The translations under genes and the position numbers were made by a program. A stretch of DNA of 45,464 nucleotides. It comes from Candidatus Accumulibacter sp. UBA704. GTDB taxonomy: Bacteria; Pseudomonadota; Gammaproteobacteria; Burkholderiales; Rhodocyclaceae. The notes under the pieces were generated by a model. The model was not told where the DNA came from, made no database searches, and was given only the letters and a program-made list of their open reading frames with translations. Position 1 is the stretch's first letter. The number at the start of each line of letters is the position of its first letter. Below, piece by piece: positions 17,242-24,415 of this stretch. The stretch lies in the NCBI GenBank assembly GCA_002304785.1, contig DBMG01000127.1, positions 1-45,464 of the forward strand. Direction: 5' to 3'.

Positions 17242-17967
17242 TCAGCAATACACCAGAGTGCCTTCATTTTCGCCAAGAACAACCCTCTTAAGTGCGCCTG
17301 CCTTGAAAATGGAAAAGACCTTGATCGGCAGCTTCCGGTCGCGACACAACGCAAAGGCCGTAGTATCCATGATGGCAAGATTTCTGGAAATAGCTTCGTC
17401 GAAGCTGATCTTGTCGAATCGCGTGGCAGATGGATCTTTCTTCGGGTCGGCTGTGTAGATGCCGTCGACCTTCGTTGCCTTGAGCACGATCTCGGCTCCG
17501 ATTTCGGCCCCGCGCAGCGCAGCCGCCGTATCGGTGGTAAAGAACGGATTGCCGGTACCACCAGCAAAAATGACGGTGCGCCCCTGCTCCAGATAGCGTA
17601 TGGCGCGACCGCGAATATACGGCTCGACGACCTGTTCGATATTGAAGGCCGACTGGACCCGGGCGACGATTCCCGCGACCCGCATGGCGTCCTGCAACGC
17701 CAGCCCGTTCATCACGGTTGCCAACATTCCCATGTAATCGGCTTGTGCACGATCCATGCCGCGCGCGGCCGGTGCCACACCGCGAAAAATATTGCCACCG
17801 CCAATGACCACGCCAACCTGCACCCCCATATCGACAACGCTTTTGACTTCGTTGACGATATCGGCGATTGTCTGATGGTTGATGCCATAAGAATCAGCAC
17901 CCATCAGCGCTTCGCCTGACAGTTTCAGCAAAATGCGCTTGAACTTGGGAGTTTCGACTTCGGCCAT
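17242..17967 (-). CDS. pyrH: UMP kinase
   Basis: PyrH phosphorylates UMP to UDP for nucleotide and sugar-nucleotide synthesis and belongs to the amino acid kinase fold. Marks are RILLKLSGEALMG, GVVIGGGNIFRG, MDRAQADYMGMLATVMNGLA, VIFAGGTGNPFFTTDTAAAL and KATKVDGIYTADPKKDPSA. The length of 241 residues is typical. It lies 24 bp after tsf in the usual rpsB-tsf-pyrH-frr order. Confidence 0.97.
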   Translation of the reverse strand: MAEVETPKFKRILLKLSGEALMGADSYGINHQTIADIVNEVKSVVDMGVQVGVVIGGGNIFRGVAPAARGMDRAQADYMGMLATVMNGLALQDAMRVAGIVARVQSAFNIEQVVEPYIRGRAIRYLEQGRTVIFAGGTGNPFFTTDTAAALRGAEIGAEIVLKATKVDGIYTADPKKDPSATRFDKISFDEAISRNLAIMDTTAFALCRDRKLPIKVFSIFKAGALKRVVLGENEGTLVYC

Positions 17968-17991
17968 GGCGGTGTTTTCCCTTCAGACTCG

Positions 17992-18885
17992 TCAGTTCTT
18001 TGCAGCCGCAGCTTGGGCAGCGACTTCAGCGGCAAAATCATTGGACCGCTTTTCCAGCCCTTCGCCAACCACGTAAAGCGTGAAACTGGCAACCGATGCA
18101 CCTTTGGCCTTGAGCAGTTGCTCGATTGTCTGCTTGCCGTCTTCGGCCTTCACGAAAACCTGAGCAAGCAGAGTCACGTCCTTCAGATACTTCTGAACCG
18201 TACCTTCGGCGATCTTTTCCAGCATGGCTTCCGGCTTGTTGTCCGCCCGAGCCTTCTCGATCGCGATACGACGTTCGGTTTCCAGCAATTCGGCAGGAAC
18301 GCCATCGGCGTTCAGGGCCTTCGGCTTTGAAGCCGCGATGTGCATGGCCAGATCCTTGCCCAGTTGCTCGTCACCGCCAACCAGATCCAGAAGAACACCG
18401 ATCTTGGCGCCGCCATGGATGTAGGAAACCAGCCTGCCCTTGGCTTCCACCCGCACGAAACGGCGAATGGACATGTTCTCGCCGATCTTGCCGACAAGAG
18501 CGGTACGAGTCGACTCGACGGTCCCTTCGCCCATCGGCAAAGCCGAGAGCGCAACTGCATCGGCCGGATTGTTCTTCGCCACCAAATCGGCGCACGTCTT
18601 CGTCAATGCCTGGAACTCGTCATTCTTGGCAACGAAATCAGTCTCACAATTGACTTCGATGATCGCACCTTGTTTGCCATCTGCCGAAATGCTGACGGCA
18701 ACCAGGCCTTCCGCGGTGATCCGGGCAGCAGCCTTGGTTGCCTTGTTGCCCAACTTGACCCGCAGGATCTCCTCGGCCTTTCCCATATCGCCATCGGCTT
18801 CAGTCAGGGCCTTCTTGCACTCCATCATCGGCGCATCGGTCTTTGCGCGCAGTTCTGCCACCATGCTTGCGGTAATAGCCGCCAT
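17992..18885 (-). CDS. tsf: Elongation factor Ts
   Basis: EF-Ts exchanges GDP for GTP on EF-Tu. The N-terminal UBA-like domain (ASMVAELRAKTDAPMMECKK) is followed by the core with the EF-Tu-contacting sequence EVNCETDFVAKNDEF. The 297-residue length is within the proteobacterial range. The start ATG has GGAGATG upstream. It is separated from rpsB by 108 bp that hold a strong hairpin. Confidence 0.97.
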   Translation of the reverse strand: MAAITASMVAELRAKTDAPMMECKKALTEADGDMGKAEEILRVKLGNKATKAAARITAEGLVAVSISADGKQGAIIEVNCETDFVAKNDEFQALTKTCADLVAKNNPADAVALSALPMGEGTVESTRTALVGKIGENMSIRRFVRVEAKGRLVSYIHGGAKIGVLLDLVGGDEQLGKDLAMHIAASKPKALNADGVPAELLETERRIAIEKARADNKPEAMLEKIAEGTVQKYLKDVTLLAQVFVKAEDGKQTIEQLLKAKGASVASFTLYVVGEGLEKRSNDFAAEVAAQAAAAKN

Positions 18886-18907
18886 TTTTCATCTCCACTT
18901 GCAGACA

Positions 18908-18925
18908 CGGCCGGAAAACCGGCCG
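18908..18925 (-). promoter_or_regulatory. rpsB-tsf intercistronic hairpin
   Basis: CGGCCGG (18908-18914) and CCGGCCG (18919-18925) pair perfectly around a 4-nt loop within the 108-bp rpsB-tsf gap. There is no T-run after it, so it is more likely an attenuator, RNA-processing or stability element than a full terminator. Partial termination between rpsB and tsf is known in enteric bacteria; the link here is an inference from position. Confidence 0.5.
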
Positions 18926-18993
18926 CACCCTATTGAAACAATTAGTCAAAATCGCTTGCGGTCAGCACATCCTTGAGGCATGCAAATGACGAA

Positions 18994-19731
18994 TCACTCG
19001 GACTCCTCGACGAATTCGTCGGACGAGGTTGCCGCAATGATATCCTCGACGAACTGGCTGCGCCCTTCAAGAACCGAGTCAGCGACGCCACGAGCGTAAA
19101 GGCGAATGGCGCTGGACGAGTCGTCGTTGCCCGGAATCACGTAATCAACACCTTCCGGCGAATGATTGGTATCCACGACGGCAATGACTGGGATTCCCAG
19201 CTTGTTGGCCTCGGAGATGGCGATCTTGTGGTAGCCGACATCGATCACGAAAAGAGCGTCGGGCAACGTATTCATTTCCTTGATGCCACCGATGGACTTT
19301 TGCAGCTTGGCCAACTCGCGCTGCATCATCAACGCTTCCTTCTTGCCAAGCTTATCCAGGGAACCATCTTCCACCATGGTTTCCATTTCCTTGAGACGCT
19401 TGGTGGACTGCTTGATCGTCTTGAAATTGGTCAGCATCCCGCCCAGCCAGCGCTGATCGACGTAAGGCGACGCGCAGCGCGCAGCCTCCTCGGCGATGAT
19501 ATCGCGCGCCTGGCGCTTGGTACCAACGAATAGAATCGTGCCTTTGTTCGCAGAGAGCTTGCGTACGAAAGCCATGGCTTCGTTGTACTTGGCAAGCGTC
19601 TTCTCGAGGTTGACAATATGGATCTTGCTCCGGGCACCGAAGATGTACTGTGCCATCTTGGGGTTCCAAAAGCGAGTTTGATGGCCGAAATGAACGCCGG
19701 CCTCCAGCATCTGACGCATTGTTGCGGACAT
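18994..19731 (-). CDS. rpsB: 30S ribosomal protein S2
   Basis: S2 is a large protein on the back of the 30S subunit. The 245-residue protein starts MSATMRQMLEAGVHFGHQTR, followed by FWNPKMAQYIFGARSKIHI, and keeps FVGTKRQARDIIAEEA, RWLGGMLTNFKTIKQS and PVIAVVDTNHSPEGVDYVIP. AAAGGA lies upstream of the ATG. It is the first gene of the long minus-strand chain. Confidence 0.98.
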   Translation of the reverse strand: MSATMRQMLEAGVHFGHQTRFWNPKMAQYIFGARSKIHIVNLEKTLAKYNEAMAFVRKLSANKGTILFVGTKRQARDIIAEEAARCASPYVDQRWLGGMLTNFKTIKQSTKRLKEMETMVEDGSLDKLGKKEALMMQRELAKLQKSIGGIKEMNTLPDALFVIDVGYHKIAISEANKLGIPVIAVVDTNHSPEGVDYVIPGNDDSSSAIRLYARGVADSVLEGRSQFVEDIIAATSSDEFVEESE

Positions 19732-19745
19732 AATCTATTTCCTTT

Positions 19746-19798
19746 AAGGGTTGAACCACCATTCGCCGACCTACGCCCGTCTCGCGACGGACACCCTT
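19746..19798 (-). promoter_or_regulatory. rpsB: Structured rpsB 5' leader
   Basis: In the rpsB mRNA leader, AAGGGT and ACCCTT (19793-19798 with 19746-19751) can form an outer stem that closes just upstream of the ribosome site. An inner perfect hairpin pairs CCGTC with GACGG around GCGA (19777-19790). S2 represses its own operon through the rpsB leader in enteric bacteria; whether this fold is an S2-binding site is inferred from position, not from a matched consensus. Confidence 0.45.
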
Positions 19799-19888
19799 GA
19801 ACAGACGAATGTGAGAATTTAGCGAAAAACAACCAAGGTGGCCGATTTCCGCTGGAAACTGCAAACTACCCAGCCTGCAGAGCCAGCG

Positions 19889-19916
19889 ATTTTACATCAA
19901 CATCGACGAATCACAA
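19889..19916 (-). promoter_or_regulatory. Candidate sigma-70 promoter of rpsB operon
   Basis: Reading the minus strand, TTGTGA (19916-19911) and TAAAAT (19894-19889) are separated by 16 nt. This would give a leader of about 150 nt before rpsB. It lies between the rpsB leader fold and the mmd operon terminator, where the promoter of this operon is required. Confidence 0.45.
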
Positions 19917-19949
19917 AACGCTCGCCGATCGATTTCAAGCACCAGACGT

Positions 19950-19982
19950 AAAAAAGGCTCCATCAATCGATGAAGCCTTTTT
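19950..19982 (-). terminator. Rho-independent terminator of the mmd operon
   Basis: A 14-bp stem (19951-19964 with 19969-19982) has a 4-nt loop; the single mismatch on the plus strand becomes a G-U pair in the minus-strand RNA, and the transcript then ends in a run of U. It lies about 30 bp past the mmdB stop and separates the mmd operon from rpsB. Because A- and T-runs flank both sides it could also work in the other direction. Confidence 0.85.
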
Positions 19983-20013
19983 CTGCAACATCAAGCGCGA
20001 TCAGTCTTGCCGA

Positions 20014-21174
20014 TCAACCCAGACGCGAGATGAAGTAACCGGCACAAACTGCTGTTCCGATAACCCCCGCAACGTTCGGGCCCATCGCATGCATCAGCAG
20101 GAAGTTGCCCTTGTCGTACTGGGCGCCAACCACCTGAGAAACACGGGCTGCCATCGGCACCGCCGACACGCCGGCCGAACCGATTAGCGGATTGACCGGG
20201 TTCTTCGGCGACATCTTGTTCATCAACTTGGCCAGCAGCACACCGCCAGCGGTCGAGAAACCAAAGGCCACCACGCCCATGGCGATGATCATCAGCGTCT
20301 TCGGACTAAGGAAATTCGCTGCATCCATGGTCAGGCCAACGGACGTCCCCAGGAAGATCGTCGTGATGTTGATGATCTCGTTCTCCGCCGACTTGGACAG
20401 ACGGCTAACACACTTCGATTCACGCATGATGTTGCCGAGCATGAGCATGGCGATCAGCGCAGAGGCCGGCGGAACCACCAGACACACGACGACCATGACC
20501 ACGACCGCAAACAGGATACGCTCGAGCATGCCCACGTGACGCAGCGTCTTCATGCGGATCTTGCGTTCTGCGTCGGTGGTCAGTGCCTTCATGATCGGCG
20601 GCTGAATCAGCGGCACCAGCGACATGTAGCAGTACGCAGCCACGGCGATCGGCCCAAGCAGATGCTGCGCAAGCTTGTTGGCGGTAAAGATCGAGGTCGG
20701 ACCGTCCGCACCACCAATAATACCGATGGAAGCACCTTCACCCGGCGTAAACATGCCACTAAGCACAGCACAGAACATCGTCACGAAGATCCCGAGCTGA
20801 GCCGCGGCGCCCAGAAACAGCGTGCGCGGATTAGCGATCAGCGGACCAAAATCGGTCATTGCGCCCACGCCGAGGAAAATGATCGGCGGGAACAGTTCGA
20901 GGTGGATACCCTGCGACAAGTAGTAGTACAAGCCACCCGGTACATTGACCAGACCGTCGACGTAGGGCAGGTTGGTCACACCCATGGTCGGGATGTTGGC
21001 CAGCAGCGCACCAAAGCTGATCGGCAGCAGCAGCAGCGGCTCGAAGTCCTTGACGATGGCCAGGTAGAAGAGGACGGCGCAAACCGCCCACATGATGACC
21101 ATACCGCCGGTGATCTCTGAGAAACCGGTAGTAGTGGTCATCATGACCCAGAATTGTTCAATAATTCCGTTCAT
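20014..21174 (-). CDS. mmdB: Sodium-translocating methylmalonyl-CoA decarboxylase, beta subunit
   Basis: This integral membrane subunit accepts the carboxyl group from carboxybiotin, releases CO2 and pumps sodium ions out. The family is shared with OadB and GcdB. The 386-residue protein is largely membrane helices; family hallmarks are GVGAMTDFGPLIANP, the GIIGGADGPTSIFTANKLA loop with the essential Asp, and FLGTSVGLTMDAANFL. The substrate of the complex is set by the alpha subunit, which here is of MmdA type. It is the last gene of the operon, 7 bp after the biotin carrier. Confidence 0.93.
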   Translation of the reverse strand: MNGIIEQFWVMMTTTTGFSEITGGMVIMWAVCAVLFYLAIVKDFEPLLLLPISFGALLANIPTMGVTNLPYVDGLVNVPGGLYYYLSQGIHLELFPPIIFLGVGAMTDFGPLIANPRTLFLGAAAQLGIFVTMFCAVLSGMFTPGEGASIGIIGGADGPTSIFTANKLAQHLLGPIAVAAYCYMSLVPLIQPPIMKALTTDAERKIRMKTLRHVGMLERILFAVVVMVVVCLVVPPASALIAMLMLGNIMRESKCVSRLSKSAENEIINITTIFLGTSVGLTMDAANFLSPKTLMIIAMGVVAFGFSTAGGVLLAKLMNKMSPKNPVNPLIGSAGVSAVPMAARVSQVVGAQYDKGNFLLMHAMGPNVAGVIGTAVCAGYFISRLG

Positions 21175-21181
21175 GGCAGCC

Positions 21182-21586
21182 TCAGCTCATCTGGATGAGA
21201 ACCTGGCCTTCGGAGACGGAATCGCCTTCCTTGACCAGAATAGCGGCGACAGTGCCCGCGGCATGAGAGTAGATCGGTGATTCCATCTTCATCGCTTCGA
21301 GCACGATCATTTCCTGCTCCGCCGCCACTTGTTCCCCGACTGCAACGCGAATCTTGAAGACGGTACCCGGCATCGGGCAGATGATGGCGCCAGCACCGGC
21401 AGCCACTGGAGCAGCCGCCACCGGCGCCGGCGCGGCAACAGGAGCGGGAGCCGGAGCGGCGACGGGAGCAGCAACCGGGGCAGCGGCGACGGGAGCAGCA
21501 ACCGGGGCAGCAACAACGCTGCCATCAGCCACTTCAACGCCAACTTCGTATGTCTTGCCTTCGAGGGTAATCCTGAGCTTTTTCAT
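21182..21586 (-). CDS. mmdC: Methylmalonyl-CoA decarboxylase biotin carrier (gamma) subunit
   Basis: This 134-residue protein carries the biotin that moves the carboxyl group from the carboxyltransferase to the membrane subunit. It has a short N-terminal part (MKKLRITLEGKTYEVGVEV), a flexible Ala/Pro/Val-rich linker (about residues 25-65) and a C-terminal biotinyl domain with EAMKME, biotin being attached to K100. The linker is coded partly by a perfect 27-bp tandem repeat. It lies between the delta and beta subunits. Confidence 0.93.
   Translation of the reverse strand: MKKLRITLEGKTYEVGVEVADGSVVAAPVAAPVAAAPVAAPVAAPAPAPVAAPAPVAAAPVAAGAGAIICPMPGTVFKIRVAVGEQVAAEQEMIVLEAMKMESPIYSHAAGTVAAILVKEGDSVSEGQVLIQMS
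21458..21511. repeat. Two perfect 27-bp tandem units in the mmdC linker
   Basis: The unit at 21458-21484 is repeated exactly at 21485-21511. Being 27 bp it keeps the frame and codes for Ala-Pro-Val-Ala type linker units. Gain or loss of a unit would change the swinging-arm length by nine residues without breaking the protein. Confidence 0.9.
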
Positions 21587-21622
21587 GATTTATATCCTTT
21601 ATACTGGACTCGGAGCGGGTGC

Positions 21623-22129
21623 TCAGAGTTTATGAGAAGAATGATGAGCGGCACGTCCTTGGACAGTCCAAAGAGCATCTGCGCTACCCACGGGGCGGAA
21701 CGAAACAACGGACACCGGTGCACCAAGCACTTCGTGAGCAGCTGCCGTCAGAATGACGAGCAGCTTCTCCTGGCTGAGCCCGGACGACGTGACCGCTGCC
21801 GGGGCTGCTGCGGTAACAGGCGCAGGCTTGGCAGCCGGCGCGGCGGTGGCACCCGGAGCCGGAACGTTCTTGCCGTAGTACTGGTTAGGCGCAAGCACCT
21901 TGAGCAGCCAGGACATCAAGCCGCTGATCGCGGTAATAGCACCGAGCACGACGAATACGACCAGCAGGCCGGTCAATTGGAATTCGACGAGCTCGCCGAC
22001 AGTCGGCTTAGCGGAAAAACCGCCATCCTTTTTTGCCGGAGCCACGGTAGTGGCGACCGTCTGGGTCACCGCCGGCGCCGCAGTATCCGCGCTGGCAAGA
22101 ACCAGGGAGGAAGGTTGAGAGGAACTCAT
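21623..22129 (-). CDS. mmdD: Methylmalonyl-CoA decarboxylase delta subunit (OadG family), long form
   Basis: The delta subunit holds the decarboxylase complex together at the membrane. The 168-residue protein has a variable N-terminus, one membrane helix (LTGLLVVFVVLGAITAISGL), then WLLKVLAPNQYYGK, an Ala/Pro-rich linker and a C-terminal domain (LSQEKLLVILTAAAHEVLG) with a basic, His-rich end, which in this family contacts the carboxyltransferase. The membrane half is identical over 65 residues to the short gene just upstream. It overlaps that gene by 4 bp (ATGA). Confidence 0.9.
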   Translation of the reverse strand: MSSSQPSSLVLASADTAAPAVTQTVATTVAPAKKDGGFSAKPTVGELVEFQLTGLLVVFVVLGAITAISGLMSWLLKVLAPNQYYGKNVPAPGATAAPAAKPAPVTAAAPAAVTSSGLSQEKLLVILTAAAHEVLGAPVSVVSFRPVGSADALWTVQGRAAHHSSHKL

Positions 22130-22398
22130 GGTTTGGATTTCCCGTAGTATTGATTGGGTGCAAGGACCTTGAGCAGCCAGGACATCAGCCCACTGATGGC
22201 GGTGATCGCGCCGAGCACAACGAAGACCACCAGCAGACCGGTCAGCTGGAACTCGACGAGTTCACCGACCGTGGGCTTGGCGGAAAATCCGCCATCCTTT
22301 TTTGCCGGAGCGACGGTGGTGGCAACCGTCTGGGCTGCAGCCACCGGCGCGCCAGTTGTACTGGCCACCACGATGGTGTTTTCCGTCCCGGTGCTCAT
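22126..22398 (-). CDS. Short delta-subunit paralogue (OadG family, membrane half only)
   Basis: This 90-residue protein repeats the membrane half of the following delta subunit: from QTVATTVAPAKKDGGF to NQYYGK the two are identical over 65 residues, but it stops at SKP and lacks the linker and C-terminal domain. It overlaps both mmdA and the long delta gene by 4 bp, so all are co-translated. Veillonella has a small extra subunit (MmdE) that resembles the C-terminal end of its delta subunit; this one resembles the N-terminal half, so it is a different arrangement. It may bind in the membrane beside MmdB. Confidence 0.85.
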   Translation of the reverse strand: MSTGTENTIVVASTTGAPVAAAQTVATTVAPAKKDGGFSAKPTVGELVEFQLTGLLVVFVVLGAITAISGLMSWLLKVLAPNQYYGKSKP

Positions 22399-23942
22399 AG
22401 CGGAATCAACCCATGTTTCTTCGGCGGACGCGTCACGCGCTTGGTCAGCGACAGACGCAGAGCCATGGCGATCGTGGAACGCGTCTCGGACGGAGCGATC
22501 ACGTCGTTGATCATGTTGTTTTCAGCCGCCTGGTAGGGCGAAGCGAATTCGTCGCGGTACCTGGCAATGAGTTCGGCTTCCTTGGCCTTGGGATCTTCCG
22601 CGGCTTCCATCTCCTTGCGGTAGATGATGCGCACCGCGCCTTCGGCGCCCATGACGGCGATTTCCGCGGTCGGCCAGGCGTAGACGAAGTCGGCTCCCAG
22701 ATCCTTCGAGCACATGGCGAGATAGGCACCGCCATAGGACTTGCCCAGGATCATGGAGATCTTCGGCACAGTCGCAGACGAGTAGGCAAACAGCATCTTG
22801 GCGCCGTGGCGGATGATACCGGCGCGTTCCTGCGCCAGCCCCGGCATGAAGCCCGGCACGTTGACCAGGTTGACGATCGGGATATTGAAGGCATTGCAGA
22901 AGCGGATGAAGCGCGCGCCCTTGTCCGACGAATCAACGTCCAGCGTCCCGGCCTTGTAGGCGGGTTGGTTGGCGAGGATGCCGACGACCATGCCTTCGAT
23001 TCGCGCGAAGCCAATGACGAGGTTCTTGGCGAACTCACGCATAACTTCGAGGAAATCGCCACCATCGACCAAGCGGTTGATGACCTTGTAGGCGTCGAGA
23101 GCGGCTTTGGTGCCCTCGGGCACCAGATCGTTCATCCCTTCGTCCTTGGTCAGGGCAATGCTCGTCGGAATGTTGTGGGGTGGATCCTGCATGTTGTTGA
23201 GCGGCAGGAACGACAGGAGTTTGCGCGCAATCTCCAGGGCGTGCTTGTCGTCTTCGGCAATGAAGTGGATGTTGCCGCTGACGGAGGCGTGCGCCTGCGC
23301 CGTACCGTATTGTTCGATCGGTGCTTCCTGGCCAGTGGCGGCCTTGATCACGTCCGGCCCGGTAATGAACATCTGCGAGTTCTTGCGGGTCATGATCAGG
23401 AAATCCATCAGTGCCGGGCTATAGGCGGCACCACCGGCGCAGGGGCCGGCAATGATGGCGATCTGAGGAACCAGTCCCGAAACGGCGACATTGCGGTAGA
23501 AAATTTGGCCATAGCCGGACAAGGAGTGAACGGCTTCCTGGATGCGCGCACCGCCGGAGTCGTTGATAGCAACCACCGGAACACCTAGATTAGCTGCCGT
23601 ATCCATCATGTCGCAGATCTTCTGGGCATGCATGCGTCCCAAGGATCCGCCCGACACGGTGAAGTCCTGCGAGTAGGCTGCTACCGGACGGCCGTCGATC
23701 TGGCCGATCCCGGTAATCACGCCGTCACCCGGGAGAGCTTTGCCCTTGAGTTCTGCGGTTTGATGATTGACGTGCATACCGGATTCCTGGAACGACGATG
23801 CGTCGTACAGTTCTTCGATGCGCTCCCGTGCGGTGAGTTGACCCTTCTGGTGACGTTTCTCGAGTTTATCGAGACCGCCGCCGACGCTCGCCGCGGCGCG
23901 GCGCTCGTTCAACTCGTCCATTAGTTCCTTGCGTATTGCCAT
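22395..23942 (-). CDS. mmdA: Methylmalonyl-CoA decarboxylase alpha subunit (carboxyltransferase)
   Basis: MmdA moves the carboxyl group from methylmalonyl-CoA to biotin on MmdC, leaving propionyl-CoA. The 515-residue protein has the two crotonase-like halves of acyl-CoA carboxyltransferases: AINDSGGARIQEAVHSLSGY and GPCAGGAAYSPALMDFL in the first, and ILGKSYGGAYLAMCSKDLGA with FVYAWPTAEIAVMGAEGAV in the second. It is close to PccB in type, but the operon with beta, gamma and delta membrane subunits argues for a decarboxylase pump. A propionyl-CoA carboxylase role is the alternative. AAGGAG precedes the ATG. It is the first gene of the operon. Confidence 0.92.
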   Translation of the reverse strand: MAIRKELMDELNERRAAASVGGGLDKLEKRHQKGQLTARERIEELYDASSFQESGMHVNHQTAELKGKALPGDGVITGIGQIDGRPVAAYSQDFTVSGGSLGRMHAQKICDMMDTAANLGVPVVAINDSGGARIQEAVHSLSGYGQIFYRNVAVSGLVPQIAIIAGPCAGGAAYSPALMDFLIMTRKNSQMFITGPDVIKAATGQEAPIEQYGTAQAHASVSGNIHFIAEDDKHALEIARKLLSFLPLNNMQDPPHNIPTSIALTKDEGMNDLVPEGTKAALDAYKVINRLVDGGDFLEVMREFAKNLVIGFARIEGMVVGILANQPAYKAGTLDVDSSDKGARFIRFCNAFNIPIVNLVNVPGFMPGLAQERAGIIRHGAKMLFAYSSATVPKISMILGKSYGGAYLAMCSKDLGADFVYAWPTAEIAVMGAEGAVRIIYRKEMEAAEDPKAKEAELIARYRDEFASPYQAAENNMINDVIAPSETRSTIAMALRLSLTKRVTRPPKKHGLIPL

Positions 23943-24276
23943 AAACGCTCCTTGATCCCTTGGCTAGCTTCTAAGTTATGAAAAACCGTAAAACCCAAAA
24001 AATAGGTGCAAAAACCCCAAATTTCTTACCTTACCGCCGAGCGAAACTTTCCCACCAAACCCCAGCTAATTCTATTGTGGGAAACCGATACCTGGACACT
24101 AAAAACAAGCAATTGCGGGAGTTTGTGGAACTCGAATGCCAGCATTGTGTCTATTTTTTGGCTCAGCCTAATCCCTCGGCCACCTGTACGTGTGAAAACC
24201 TTACCGCCCAGCGCATTTTTCCTGCGTTAGGTGCCTACGCCAAAGCTTTCAGAAGTACAAGTAGTCAAACGGCAAG
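23943..24276 (-). promoter_or_regulatory. Long leader of the mmd operon with a 16-bp direct repeat
   Basis: About 334 nt lie between the inferred transcription start and mmdA. This stretch is clearly richer in A and T than its surroundings and has no convincing gene. ACCTTACCGCC[G/C]AGCG occurs twice, at 24028-24043 and 24198-24213, exactly 170 bp apart. Short open frames of 17 and 39 codons can be drawn on the minus strand, each running through one copy of the repeat. The arrangement could be an untranslated control region or a pair of protein-binding sites. No known riboswitch was recognised. Confidence 0.45.
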
Positions 24277-24282
24277 TCCGTA

Positions 24283-24311
24283 AGTTTATGGCGCCCCCCT
24301 GCGCCAGTCAA
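24283..24311 (-). promoter_or_regulatory. Sigma-70 type promoter of the mmd operon
   Basis: On the minus strand TTGACT (24311-24306) and TAAACT (24288-24283) are 17 nt apart. The spacer contains the inverted repeat GGCGC-AGGGGG-GCGCC, which fits a repressor or activator site placed between the two boxes. It lies between the nifM stop and mmdA; 24312-24415 shows nothing else certain. Confidence 0.6.
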
Positions 24312-24415
24312 TCACGAACGCGCTGAATTCGGAAATACGGGATTGGCGCAAGTCAGCTTACATCGAAACCTTATGCGCGCTGATTGCCGACAGCCCTGCC
24401 AGAGACAGCGCATAT

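Noticed and set aside
22413..23588. Long plus-strand frame opposite mmdA
   Set aside because: It is the antisense of a clear carboxyltransferase gene in GC-rich DNA; no family motif is visible.
22395..23942. Propionyl-CoA carboxylase beta subunit
   Set aside because: The protein type fits, but the operon has membrane beta and delta subunits and a separate small biotin carrier and no biotin carboxylase, which fits a decarboxylase pump.
23978..24283. Plus-strand reading frame of 101 codons with a CxxC and a CTC
   Set aside because: It covers the leader and start region of the mmd operon, has no ribosome site, an unusual composition and no recognisable family.
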